64,000 nt of DNA from Cerrena zonata (Eukaryota; Basidiomycota; Agaricomycetes; Polyporales; Cerrenaceae), in NCBI GenBank assembly GCA_038087015.1, contig JASBNA010000024.1, positions 62,001 through 126,000 on the forward strand, read 5' to 3'. The notes beneath the pieces are model-generated. The model did no database searches. It was not told the DNA's origin and saw only the letters and a program-made list of their open reading frames with translations. Positions 20,141 through 30,079 of the stretch are shown in pieces. Positions within the stretch are counted from its first letter, which is position 1. Each line of letters begins with the position of its first letter. The position numbers and the translations under genes are program-made.

Positions 20141-20826
20141 ACCTGTCTTATACCTAGTCACAACTCAAAAGGGTCGCTGTTCATACAAGATGAAACGAGA
20201 GATAAAAAAATTTTCAGCACCTTGGTCGTGCGCGGACCCAGCCAAAAACTCACCATCAGAAGAAGGTGATTGAGCAATCAAACACAAAGGACCAATCCCT
20301 GAACCTCAAACCAGGAGTAAATGTCGCGTTCCTGATTTTGCAAAGGTCTCGAGATTGAAGGTTTGAGTTTTTCCTGTTTGAAGTGCATGAAGTATATGCA
20401 TGGGGTGTACATCTGCGGATAGGACAGGTACTCAACAAGGTGCATTGTCCTGGTTTCTTTTTTTCGTTCATTTGTTTGTTACTTTGGTTTTTTGCAGGTT
20501 AAGCGCTTTCTTTTTTATCCTAACAAAACTTTTTCATCATTTTCACTTTTGGGTTAAAACTGGAAAATGAACAAACAGGAAAAAGTTGTTTTATAAATAT
20601 ATCAAGATTTCTTCCGATTTGAATTGGGATTTGTAGTTACTTAGTTGAATTATCGTTGGTTCACGTTATTTTATTAACTGTGTTCTTTTGATTTGGTTGA
20701 ATCTTTTGCATTTTATACATTTAGTATAGACATCGTTCTTTTTTTTTTTTTTTTTTTTTTTGCATTTATTTCATATATTGAAATATAATCCAGAGTATAT
20801 ATAGGTAGATATATATACTTAATTGC
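20141..20826. other. Leader and promoter region of CLN3
   Basis: This 0.7 kb interval separates the divergent OTU2 and CLN3 genes. It contains a 23-base T run at 20739-20761 close to the CLN3 start and one upstream reading frame at 20567-20596. No other feature is evident. Confidence 0.6.
20567..20596 (+). promoter_or_regulatory. Nine-codon upstream ORF before CLN3
   Basis: An ATG at 20567 opens a nine-codon frame ending in TAA at 20594-20596, 230 bp before the CLN3 ATG. It is the only ATG in the 260 bp upstream of the start. The S. cerevisiae CLN3 leader has a short uORF that lowers translation in poor medium, so the same role is plausible if this ATG is inside the transcript. Confidence 0.45.
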
Positions 20827-22062
20827 ATGATGATTAATTCGCCTGATCAATTTCACCAAACAAGAATGAATCAATCGACAATCAAGTCGATTAAGAAAGA
20901 ATTGATTCAAATGGAAAGGAAATCTCATGAACAATCAATTGACGAATATAAAGAAGAAATGATTGAACATTTATTAGGTATGGAACCTAGTACACAACCA
21001 AACTTATCATTAATCCAACAACAACCAGAAATTAACTTGAGAATGAGACCATTACTATTAGATTTTTTAATGGATGTTATTAATAAATTAAATTTATCTA
21101 AATCAACCTTCCCATTAACAGTTAATTTAATTGATAGATATTGTTCGATAAGAATAGTTAAGAAACAACATTATCAATTATTAGGGTTAACTAGTTTATG
21201 GATTAGTTGTAAAAATTTGGATTCAAAATTTAAAATACCATCATTAAATGATTTATGTAAAATGTGTTGTAATTGTTATGATAAAAAATTATTTTTAGAA
21301 ATGGAAAACCATGTTTTAAAATCATTAAACTGGTTAATCACTTGTCCTACATTTGATTCTTTTATTGAATTTTTCATTAATTATGAATATAATGGAGTTT
21401 TAGCTGGTCTTTTAAACTCTCAAATTGATGATATTAATAGAATTTCAATTTATATTTGTGAATTAATCCAATTTTATCCAAATATCTATTTTAATTATAA
21501 TTCTTCTCAAATTGCATTAACCAGTTTCATTACAAGTTTAAAAATTTTAAATATTAAACCTAATTTATCAAATTTATTTTCCAAGTTTGACAAAATTTTA
21601 AATCAAGAAATATTGAATACTAATTCTTTTAGTCAGTGTTTCAATTTATTAATAAAAATATTAAAATGTCCTCCTCCTTCTCTTAAATTAAAATATTTTA
21701 ATGATGATGGTAAATATATTAACTTGATGAAAAAATTAATTTTATTCACTAATGATAATTTAAATTCAAAACTTGTTTGCTCAACTAAAAATTATACTTC
21801 TTCTGGTACTACTACTCCTAAATTTTATCCAACTACTCCAACCTCCAATAATATTAGTCCTTTATCTTCTACTGATCATAAAATTTTACCTATTCATAAT
21901 TTTACTCCTTATTCAAATCAAATTTTACCTTCTCCGAAATTATCTCCTCCGGATGATTCTGATAAAACTTATTTTACTTCAAGAAAAAGATCCTTTGATG
22001 ATTTACACTCAAATAAAAGAGTGAAAAATAATAATCCTTCGGATTCAATTTTCTTATATTGA
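20827..22062 (+). CDS. CLN3: G1 cyclin, Cln3-like
   Basis: A cyclin box spans about residues 40-190. QQPEINLRMRPLLLDFLMD, LIDRYCSIRIVKKQHYQLLG and LTSLWISCKNLDSKFKIPSL carry the Arg and Glu/Lys positions that bind Cdk1. QPEINLRMRP matches Cln3 better than Cln1/2, where the block reads QPEI.WFMRP. The length, 411 residues, suits a CTG-clade Cln3. The C-terminal third is rich in Pro, Ser, Thr and Asp, a PEST-like degradation region with several minimal Cdk sites (SP or TP). The two first ATG codons are adjacent. HGC1 or CCN1 orthology is the alternative. Confidence 0.8.
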   Translation: MMINSPDQFHQTRMNQSTIKSIKKELIQMERKSHEQSIDEYKEEMIEHLLGMEPSTQPNLSLIQQQPEINLRMRPLLLDFLMDVINKLNLSKSTFPLTVNLIDRYCSIRIVKKQHYQLLGLTSLWISCKNLDSKFKIPSLNDLCKMCCNCYDKKLFLEMENHVLKSLNWLITCPTFDSFIEFFINYEYNGVLAGLLNSQIDDINRISIYICELIQFYPNIYFNYNSSQIALTSFITSLKILNIKPNLSNLFSKFDKILNQEILNTNSFSQCFNLLIKILKCPPPSLKLKYFNDDGKYINLMKKLILFTNDNLNSKLVCSTKNYTSSGTTTPKFYPTTPTSNNISPLSSTDHKILPIHNFTPYSNQILPSPKLSPPDDSDKTYFTSRKRSFDDLHSNKRVKNNNPSDSIFLY

Positions 22063-23199
22063 TTCTTGGTCAATATTTTGCATTATAGATAAGTAATTAC
22101 CTCTCCCGTGCTTTAGTTCTACGTCTCTGACATGGTTGTATATTCATACCTGCATTATAGTATCATTTTTCATTTGTAGTTTACAATTCGCTTACATTGG
22201 CCAGTTTGTAATTTACTAGCTACTACTAAATTAGTGGTACTAACAGTAAATTGGCGGAAGCAAGAAAATTGAGTTAGCTGACTGTAAGCACATTTGGCGT
22301 GCTGGACCACAGGTAAAGCCTAGCAGAAGCTCAATGGCAGACCATAAAGCCTCAAGGCTCAGTGGAGTCCCATTGGACTAACTTTGCAATTTACCAATTT
22401 GGAATAATTGCAACGACGTGCACCCGCACAAAAAAAAAGGTGTTGCAACACCTTTATACCCTTGGGCATACGGGGTCCCGCTACCCTTGGGAAAAGGATA
22501 GAGAGAATAAGCAGGGAAGAAATGAGAATCAACGTTATCGGTTATAGTTATACTAAGGTGAATCCAGACCAGTTGTACTGATACGATGTCTTATTCCGCA
22601 CACCATGGAAAGGGGGTTCTTCCCAATGATATAACAATGTCGTGTTGACTACAGCATCTAACAATACCCCATTTATAAACATAAGTGCATCTATATCTGT
22701 ACGATGGGTTAGTTTTGAGTCGAAATATGTTGCACCGTTAAGTATCTCCATATATAGTTATATTTATAAAATTATTAATTTAAATAAATGCCAATAAATA
22801 AACACAGTTATTTACCGAATAGTCTCCAATTTAAAGTATTGACAATGTTGGATGTCTTATGATATTGATGTTTTTATTTACAATTTTATTCTTGTCCACT
22901 TCATAATGGCAAATTCTGTTCCAATTAAGGTATTTTAGTCTGAAAGTTTAAGTGATTGTTTTGTTTATTAATTAGTGGTAGATAATTGTTTAGTAACGAT
23001 AATCTCAAGTTATTCAACCATCAATAGTCTGCTCAATGTATTAATTTAAAATTGCTATGCTGATTACATTATGATGGTGGTTTGCTGGGGTTTTATCAAA
23101 ACGGCTCGTGCTGGGGTGAGAAAATTAGTTCATGAAAATTTTTACTGGCTAACTAAACAGACTTTTACAATGGATTAATTTTCGACTAAACTTGATAAA
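22063..23199. other. 1.1 kb intergenic region downstream of CLN3
   Basis: No credible gene is visible. It holds a perfect 20-bp palindrome at 22436-22455 next to two copies of TACCCTTGGG, and a 67-codon minus-strand frame at 22548-22751 that resembles nothing known. The last few hundred bases are presumably the promoter of the JmjC gene. Confidence 0.5.
22436..22455. repeat. Perfect 20-bp palindrome
   Basis: AAAGGTGTTGCAACACCTTT is identical to its reverse complement over 20 bases. It follows an A-rich run about 370 bp beyond the CLN3 stop. It could be a dimeric protein site or part of a terminator hairpin. Confidence 0.8.
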
Positions 23200-24756
23200 A
23201 TGACCAATGCAAAAAGGCAAAAACATTTAGTCAATGAGTACAAAGGTTATACGGTGCCGAATAACCATACAGACATTGATGTAATTGAAAAATTTCCTGA
23301 AAATCATGATGAATGGTTTTTCAATAATTTTATTAAATTGCGAAAACCAGCTAAAATTAAAAGTCAATGTCCAATTAATATTGACGAATTTAAGTTCGAT
23401 AAGTTAAAGGAGAAATTGCAGTATCAAGATAAGTTGCAAATCGAGAAAAAATTCAATAATGGGTTTGGTTCGGGTTTACAAAGGGAGTTGAAAACTTTTG
23501 ATGAAATTTTGAGCATTTTTGAAAATGGTGACGATTCTTATTACTTGACTACTCAGTATAACCAGGAGGAGCCAGAGGAAGAGGAAGAGGAAGAAGAAGA
23601 AGAAGATGATGATGATGAAGAAGAAGATGATGATGATGAAGAAGAAGATGATGATGATGAAGAAGAAGATGATGATGATGAAGAAGAAGATGATGAAGAA
23701 GATGAAGAAGAGGAGGAGGAGGAAGAAGGAACTGCATTTTCGGATACTTCATCCATTGGTTCAATTGATATGAATAACCTCCGAGATGACTTTGATGATT
23801 GCGATGATTCACTAATTGATGAAAAACATCAACTTTCTTATGCCGATATCCAATCAAGAGTTAAGGAACTACTACAACCACCATTAACAAACTTATACAA
23901 AGACGAAAACTTCCCGTTAGTCCCCCAATTTTTATCTAGTTTAATCCCTCAACAAATTAATTTATGGATGGGTAATGGTAAGAACACAGGGGATTCAATC
24001 GAAGACATGGATTTTGATAACTTGAGTTTAGACGAGATCGGTAAAAGAATTCCTGGTAATGGTACTTCTTCAGGTTTACATCATGATCACGCTGATAATT
24101 TATATATTTTGATTCAAGGTACTAAAAGATTTACGTTATATTCACCCAATGACACTTTAAAGTTATTTACAGTGGGGGAAATTTACAAAATTTTCCAAAA
24201 TGGATTAATTGATTATGAAATTAGTGAATTCTCCAAAAATTGGAAACATATTAGAGATGATGGTGCAATGTTGATTAATATTGCTGAATGGAAAATTGCA
24301 AATAGTGATTTTAGTACCTGGACCGAAGACCAAATATTAGAGATTATTGAAAAGGATAAAGCACAATGCTTGTCCAAACCTACCAAGGGTGATCCTCCAA
24401 GTTTTTCTAAAATACCTCCGTTATTATTACATTTAGATGAATTGAAAGATTCAAGTCATATTGAAAAATTAACTAATTTTGCTAATGAGTATTTTCCTGG
24501 TTTTCTAGATTTGAATAAATTACAAGTTTGGTTGAAACCTGGTGAACAACTTTATTTACCAACTGGCTGGTTTCACGAAGTTAGCAGTTTTGCTCAAAAC
24601 GAGTTAAACCCCACGCATATTGCCATTAATTACTGGTTTATCCCACCAACCGAATTTTTCTTCCACACTCCTTATAAGGATACGTATTGGCAAGAAGACT
24701 TTGATGCGAATAAGGCATCAATTGAACACCTCAAGAAGGGTATTGTACAACTTTAG
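23200..24756 (+). CDS. JmjC/cupin-8 domain Fe(II) and 2-oxoglutarate hydroxylase
   Basis: A 518-residue protein whose C-terminal half is a cupin/JmjC fold. The metal triad is visible as His294-x-Asp296 in SGLHHDHADN and His459 in LYLPTGWFHEVSS. GTKRFTLYSP follows the first pair and likely contacts 2-oxoglutarate. A nearly pure Asp/Glu tract spans about residues 125-176, encoded by a 21-bp minisatellite. The domain is of the JMJD7/TYW5/FIH-like small hydroxylase type, without the extra domains of histone demethylases. The substrate is unknown. The plus-strand frame is the real one, since it alone contains the catalytic motifs. Confidence 0.85.
   Translation: MTNAKRQKHLVNEYKGYTVPNNHTDIDVIEKFPENHDEWFFNNFIKLRKPAKIKSQCPINIDEFKFDKLKEKLQYQDKLQIEKKFNNGFGSGLQRELKTFDEILSIFENGDDSYYLTTQYNQEEPEEEEEEEEEEDDDDEEEDDDDEEEDDDDEEEDDDDEEEDDEEDEEEEEEEEGTAFSDTSSIGSIDMNNLRDDFDDCDDSLIDEKHQLSYADIQSRVKELLQPPLTNLYKDENFPLVPQFLSSLIPQQINLWMGNGKNTGDSIEDMDFDNLSLDEIGKRIPGNGTSSGLHHDHADNLYILIQGTKRFTLYSPNDTLKLFTVGEIYKIFQNGLIDYEISEFSKNWKHIRDDGAMLINIAEWKIANSDFSTWTEDQILEIIEKDKAQCLSKPTKGDPPSFSKIPPLLLHLDELKDSSHIEKLTNFANEYFPGFLDLNKLQVWLKPGEQLYLPTGWFHEVSSFAQNELNPTHIAINYWFIPPTEFFFHTPYKDTYWQEDFDANKASIEHLKKGIVQL
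23575..23727 (+). repeat. GAA/GAT minisatellite coding for an acidic tract
   Basis: A 21-bp unit of the form GAAGAAGAAGATGATGATGAT recurs about four times, with degenerate GAA/GAG/GAT edges. It encodes EEEDDDD repeats in the JmjC protein. The lack of TA dinucleotides keeps the opposite strand open in two frames (His/Leu-rich and Ser-rich), and these are artefacts. Confidence 0.9.
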
Positions 24757-25521
24757 TTGGACCTAAAATAGCAAAAAAAAAACTATTTATATATTATTTC
24801 CAGACCGAATGCATTACAACCTCATACCCAAAGAGTAGATATATACACCAAAAGAAACGACTGAAATGACCCGTAAAAACGAATAATTGAATGGCTTCAA
24901 TTTAATTCTCTTTTAAAGCATGAAGACTAACGCGGACTAACTCACATTCCATGCTGCATGGGTAAGCTCGAACGGTAATGCAAAGACCTGCCTCGAGTCG
25001 AACCCCCACCAAGTTGACCATTCTACGAAACCCAAAGAATGATATATTAAAGCAAATAACGGTTAACGGTTAACGTGCAAGGCCCGTAGTAGCAATCCCT
25101 GAAAAGATGAATCATCAACCCAACGACTCACTAATTAAAGTACAATTGATACGCAAGACTGAATACTTAAACTCAAAATCACCTCGAATCACCCTAAATA
25201 CAGATAATAGAGGGTTCTGTATCAGGACAATTACCATTTTGAAATTTAGTTAAAGGCAGAAGTTAGCTGCTAATTTTATAAGCACGACATTTTTCCTTTT
25301 GCATTCTCCTATTCTCTGCCCATTTCAACTCGTATCCCGCTAGTGCCTAAGGGTCTTCTAGACCGCTACCCAACTACTAGTATTAGATCAAAGCCATTCA
25401 GTACAAGCCAATCAATACTATACAAGCCAATTAGCTAATCTACGGAGGTGCCGACGCAGGGTGTTCCTCGGGGTTGTTCCCCATACTCGCCAACCGAAAA
25501 TTACAAAGCCCTAACACCCCG

Positions 25522-25547
25522 CACGTGACTGAAACCCTTGCACGTGA
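25522..25547. promoter_or_regulatory. Two CACGTGA boxes (Cbf1/Pho4 type)
   Basis: CACGTGA occurs at 25522-25528 and 25541-25547, 19 bp apart, each preceded by G. CACGTG is the core of bHLH factors such as Cbf1. They lie about 1.9 kb upstream of GDS1. Confidence 0.5.
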
Positions 25548-26734
25548 TCGCTACTAGAAAAACGGCTGTGAAAAAAAAAAAAAAGGTCGAGAAACTTTCC
25601 CCGCGAAGGGTCAATTGTTCGATTTAATTTTGCAGCAACGCGCACGACTATCTTTTCCTCTTGAAGTTGTTTTTTTTTTTCACAATAATTTTTCACTATT
25701 TCTTCATAGATAAGCATATTTAATTACTGCATTGTGTAAGCCTGTGCCACACCAATTAATCCTATTGACCAATGACACATCGTAAAAACAGATATACGGC
25801 AAGTTGCTTGTAGGGTAGTCTTACATTCTTACTCAAAAACAGTTTGTGAAATCAACGTGGATATTTGATTAGATAGCAATCGATAAATTGATGATAGGGG
25901 AGTATTGGGCCAATGTAAAACCCCATGACGGAATGTAGTTGAGATTGACCGGCTGAAAAACTGCGAAACCGGAGTTTTCGTTCTCCAGTTGCAACTTTCT
26001 GGTTGTCGTTATGGGTCCATCATTCATACTCTGAGGGCACTACGATGCCATTCTGATGGCTATCAGGTCATGTCAGTAGATCACACCAGCACTCTCGATC
26101 ACCAGATGAATATACACCCTTTGTGGAATTAGTAGGTCTTAGGTGGTAGTGCTGGCACCATATCTGATTATCTCTTCTCATCAATTAATTAACTAAAACA
26201 CTCACAAAATTAAACTTACACTAATAAAGAACTCCTCTTTTTTTTTTTTTTTGTCTCTTGTTTCCATCAAATTGATTTTTTTTTTTGATTTTGTAAGATC
26301 GTACAAGGAAAGGGAAAACAAAAAAAAAAAAAAGAAAACTACATCATTTTAAACTTCTCTTCTCTTCCTTTTTTTTTTTCATTTAAAAACTTCCTTAACT
26401 TTCAAATAGTTTTGATCTAACTTTCTCCAGGATATATATTGTATTTGACTTGATATATACATATATATCGTTCCTGGGAAGAAGAAGAATAATGTACGTA
26501 ATGCTTGTTTAAATTCTCTTATTTGGTTTATGTTTTTTTTTTCAACTTACTCCGATTATATGAGATTCCAATTCTCTTTGTGTGATGGCTCTTAGGATAG
26601 TTACTACATGCTCGTGCAATGGATCCGGTTGATTTGTTTCCCAGGACTATACTCGGAGACTCATAATGAATGGTGATGGGATAATGTTCCAGGTTTTTTA
26701 GCAACATCGGCTTAATTAGCATCCTTGCTGTTTT

Positions 26735-26749
26735 GGGTTAGGGTTAGGG
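26735..26749 (+). promoter_or_regulatory. TTAGGG-type block (Tbf1-like site)
   Basis: GGGTTAGGGTTAGGG contains two full TTAGGG units. In yeasts this sequence binds Tbf1, which with Cbf1 controls ribosomal protein genes in Candida. It sits about 690 bp upstream of GDS1. Confidence 0.5.
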
Positions 26750-26857
26750 CTTTTTCCAGGAGATTTTTTTTTGCACTTTTTCGGTGGGCGCACGCTCCCA
26801 GGCCAGATGCATCAGCCGGAGACAAATGTCGTGGCTGGGGGCTCGCACGACATAGTC

Positions 26858-26869
26858 GGTGTACGGGTG
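26858..26869 (-). promoter_or_regulatory. Rap1-like site upstream of GDS1
   Basis: Read on the minus strand this is CACCCGTACACC, an excellent match to the Rap1 consensus. It lies 110 bp from the TTAGGG block and about 560 bp from the GDS1 start. Confidence 0.5.
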
Positions 26870-27422
26870 GAGTATCGGGGAATGGCTGCAAGAGAACTAT
26901 GCATGAAGCGGATACCAATGCATCGAAGCATTACCAAATAGAAACCAATTTGCAAGATCAGATATTAATACAAGATTTAGCTCCATCTTTTTTTTTTTTG
27001 TCGTTTTCGTTTTATTCCTTTTTAGTTTTCTTTTTTTTTTTTTAATCTTTTCTTGTTGAAAGTAACTTTTTGATTAAATTTACTTTCTGTATTATTTATT
27101 AATTTTATTATTGTTAATCAGCTCCTTCGTTTTGGTTGATTAATTTGAAGAACTTTTAATTATTTGGTTAATTGAAAGCTCCATACAACAAAAGAGTTTT
27201 AAAAAAGAAGAAATCAATAATTTTTTTATTCTTTTTACTTTTCAAATATAATATTTAATTATCATTATATTTAAAGTAAACAAGGATAAATTAATTTGAA
27301 CAAAGAAAGAAAGGATTTATTAATCCATTATAAGAAATAACTATTAAATTTTTTTATGCACTATCTCATTAATTGCTAATTAATATTAAAGGTTAAAAAG
27401 AAAAAATCATATTAACCTTAAA

Positions 27423-29240
27423 ATGGCATTGGCAGATAGAAGACCTCTTGGGTTCCCAGTTACTTCAACTCCGGCTTCACCTTCGTTTAATCCTACTCAA
27501 TTGAATTCGATTCCAAGAAATGAATCGTCCAAAGATTTAGAATCAGATTCAATTGATCAAGATTATTCTCAAAATGATTCCTCGAGTATTAAGTCAACCA
27601 TTAATAATTTAAAGGGTAAAAATTCCGAGAATGATATCAAACCATTAACTCCTGAAAAAAGTTTAAGTCCAATTGAATTATCTCCAACAACTTCAAGAAG
27701 TATTTCTCCTGATTCTCTAGTTAATCAAGATCATGAATTTAGTCCTAAAAAGAATTTAAGCAGTGTCACTTCAAAAAGTTCAACTCCTTTAGATGTTTCT
27801 CCAATTAAATCAAAAGAGAAAAAACAAAAAAATACTTCAAGAGCCCCAATTGCAACCGGTATCTCAACCACTATTCCGGTCACTGGTGAAAAACCAAAAC
27901 CGGATGCTACTGGTGATCCTTCTTTAGAAGATGATGTGTTGTACGCAATTTTTGTTATTTTATATGAAAAGGATCCTGAGGGACTTGGTATGACTGTTAA
28001 ACAAATTTGTGATGTTTTAATTGAACAACATCCTCAAATGGCTAATTTATCAACTAAAACTTCAAATTTGGTCAGTGCTAAATTAAATGCTTATGTTAAA
28101 AGAGTTGAAAAAGGTGATTCTAATTTGAAATATGCTTTATCAAGAGATTGGGCCGATGCTTCTCCAAAAAGAATGGTTTATGTTTATCGTGGTCTTTTAG
28201 CTCCAGATTTCCATCTTCATGTAAAAATTATTATGGAAAAACAAAAGAAAGAAAAAGAAGAACGTGAAAAATTACAACAACAAAATAAGGATCAAAATTT
28301 GGATTATCAAGATAATTTAGATTCTTTTGATCAGGATTCCAAAAAAAATCAAGAATTTATTTCAAATGATGAATCTTCACCATTTTCAAAACCTTTGAAT
28401 AATTCTAAAGATTCTTTAAATCTTGACCCAATTCAATCAAATGATCCAATTAATAAAAAGTTGAATAAAAATCAACAAATTAAATCTCAGAATTTAAAAA
28501 ATTCCCGTTTACAATCAAATGATTATTTAGAGGCTACTAAACAAGCTAGTTTATCAAAACCAAGAAGACAAACTATGTTTGATTTAGGAGTTACTAAACA
28601 TACTTTTTTAGAAAATCCATTGGATAAATCTAATTTATTTGTACCATATTCTTCAGCACCAGTTACGGCTTCTTTGAATGATTCATCCAAAGATTCTTTA
28701 ACTGATGATAATAATGATTTCAATGACAATTTTAATTCTACATTATCACACTCGAACAAAAAAAATCAAGTTGATTCTGATTTAGATTTTGAAGATTTTG
28801 AAGTTTTTAATGATGATGAAGAAGACAGTGATTTTTATATCGAACATTTGAAAAAAAATAATAAAAGATCTAAATCAATGTCTTATTTATCTAATAAGAA
28901 AAATAAAATATTAACTGCTGCTGCAGCTGCTCCAAGAGCTCCAAGAACTCCATGTTCTCACAGTCCTAACGCTGCAGCTGCCGCTGCCGCTTTGCATGCT
29001 GCAGCTTTAAAAGCTATCTCAAAATCTTCAGAATCTTCTGACTTATCTTCAAACTCAACTTCATCTTCAAATGAAAGCTCTTCAAAAGGCTCTCCTTCGG
29101 ATTCCATCTCCTCTTCCGACTCCATCCCTAAAACTAAAAATGGGAAATGGTTGAACGTCGTTAGATCAGGCTTCTTAACCCAAGATATTGGAGCTCCTGA
29201 AGATCTCAAATTATCTGATTTAGACAAGTTTTTCAACTAA
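27423..29240 (+). CDS. GDS1: Gds1-family nuclear protein
   Basis: A 605-residue protein with a single conserved domain at about residues 165-265. It includes DDVLYAIFVILYEKDPEG, MTVKQICDVLIEQHP, KLNAYVKRVEKGD and SRDWADASPKRMVYVYRGLL, the signature of yeast Gds1, which looks like a winged-helix or SAC3/GANP-unrelated helical fold. The flanks are low-complexity Ser, Asn and Asp, with a poly-Ala stretch near residues 498-535 and many SP and TP sites near the N-terminus. In S. cerevisiae GDS1 suppresses a mitochondrial nam9 mutation. Its biochemical role is unknown. Confidence 0.85.
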   Translation: MALADRRPLGFPVTSTPASPSFNPTQLNSIPRNESSKDLESDSIDQDYSQNDSSSIKSTINNLKGKNSENDIKPLTPEKSLSPIELSPTTSRSISPDSLVNQDHEFSPKKNLSSVTSKSSTPLDVSPIKSKEKKQKNTSRAPIATGISTTIPVTGEKPKPDATGDPSLEDDVLYAIFVILYEKDPEGLGMTVKQICDVLIEQHPQMANLSTKTSNLVSAKLNAYVKRVEKGDSNLKYALSRDWADASPKRMVYVYRGLLAPDFHLHVKIIMEKQKKEKEEREKLQQQNKDQNLDYQDNLDSFDQDSKKNQEFISNDESSPFSKPLNNSKDSLNLDPIQSNDPINKKLNKNQQIKSQNLKNSRLQSNDYLEATKQASLSKPRRQTMFDLGVTKHTFLENPLDKSNLFVPYSSAPVTASLNDSSKDSLTDDNNDFNDNFNSTLSHSNKKNQVDSDLDFEDFEVFNDDEEDSDFYIEHLKKNNKRSKSMSYLSNKKNKILTAAAAAPRAPRTPCSHSPNAAAAAAALHAAALKAISKSSESSDLSSNSTSSSNESSSKGSPSDSISSSDSIPKTKNGKWLNVVRSGFLTQDIGAPEDLKLSDLDKFFN

Positions 29241-30079
29241 ATTTAGTTTTTGAGTTGTGATTGCTATTCTCTATTTTTGCTCTTTCTTTCCTTCTTTTAT
29301 ATACATATCTATATTCTTTCTTTCTCTATTCTCTAATTTATCTTGTATTTGTTACTGTATTTTTTTTTTTTTTTTATTATTATTATTGTTAGAAGATTTA
29401 ACATGGGTTTCAATTTTCTTTTATTATCTATAAGACTCGGTATGCTCCTATTCTTCTGACTTACAATTTATTCTTTTCCAAACTGAGGTTCGAATAAAGT
29501 GACGATGCTGGATTTAAAAAAAAATTATTTTATTGAAAAGTCAAAAAATGAGTTATATATAAAGAAAATCAATTGTTTTTTTAGACATCATCGTCTTCAA
29601 GAAAATCAAGGTCTTAAGTTATATGTTATGCTGAATTATTCCAGGACTAAGATTAGTTGATCGTTTAATAATTGAAATTTGAGAAAGATTGGTCAACGAC
29701 CATTTGTGTTTAAACATAGTGCATAGCCGTTTAATTATTCAATAGCTAGTATTTATTTATTAAACAATTTTTCAATCTGTTGTTAGAATCTGCTTGTTCT
29801 TCCAAGTCTTCCGTGTATGATAGTCTTTGATCATTAAAACCCCTTGCATAGGTGTCATTACCTTAATCAATATCTTCTTGTGTATAAATTTCTTCTTTTT
29901 ATTAAACGTTTTATATTGGGTCTTAACAAAAAAACTTCACTTTTTCTTTTTACATTCTTTTTATTTAGTATTCTGTTATTAAAAGTGTATTATTGGTATT
30001 TTAAAAATAAATAAGTTTACATTTCTATAAATGAAAAGTATGTATGTAATCTGTATCTTGTTAATTGTTTAATTTTGCC
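29241..30079. terminator. Convergent 3' region between GDS1 and CIR2
   Basis: This 0.8 kb AT-rich spacer between two convergent genes has a 16-18 base T run near 29360 and TATATA elements near 29300 and 29555. No gene is visible. Confidence 0.45.

Larger units (their letters stand above)
24757..27422. other. 2.7 kb regulatory-looking region upstream of GDS1
   Basis: This long interval separates the JmjC gene from GDS1, both on the plus strand, and has no credible gene. It holds two CACGTGA boxes, a GGGTTAGGGTTAGGG block, a Rap1-like site, and several A or T runs of 12 or more bases. The clustering suggests a complex promoter for GDS1, possibly with an extra non-coding transcript. Confidence 0.55.

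Noticed and set aside
23549..23857. Minus-strand His/Leu- and Ser-rich frames opposite the JmjC acidic tract
   Set aside because: They are shadows of the GAA/GAT minisatellite.
24960..25040. A possible minus-strand tRNA with a GGTTCGACTCG B-box-like stretch
   Set aside because: There is no acceptor stem, no T-stem pairing (GGGGG against CGAGG) and no anticodon arm between the A- and B-box-like parts.
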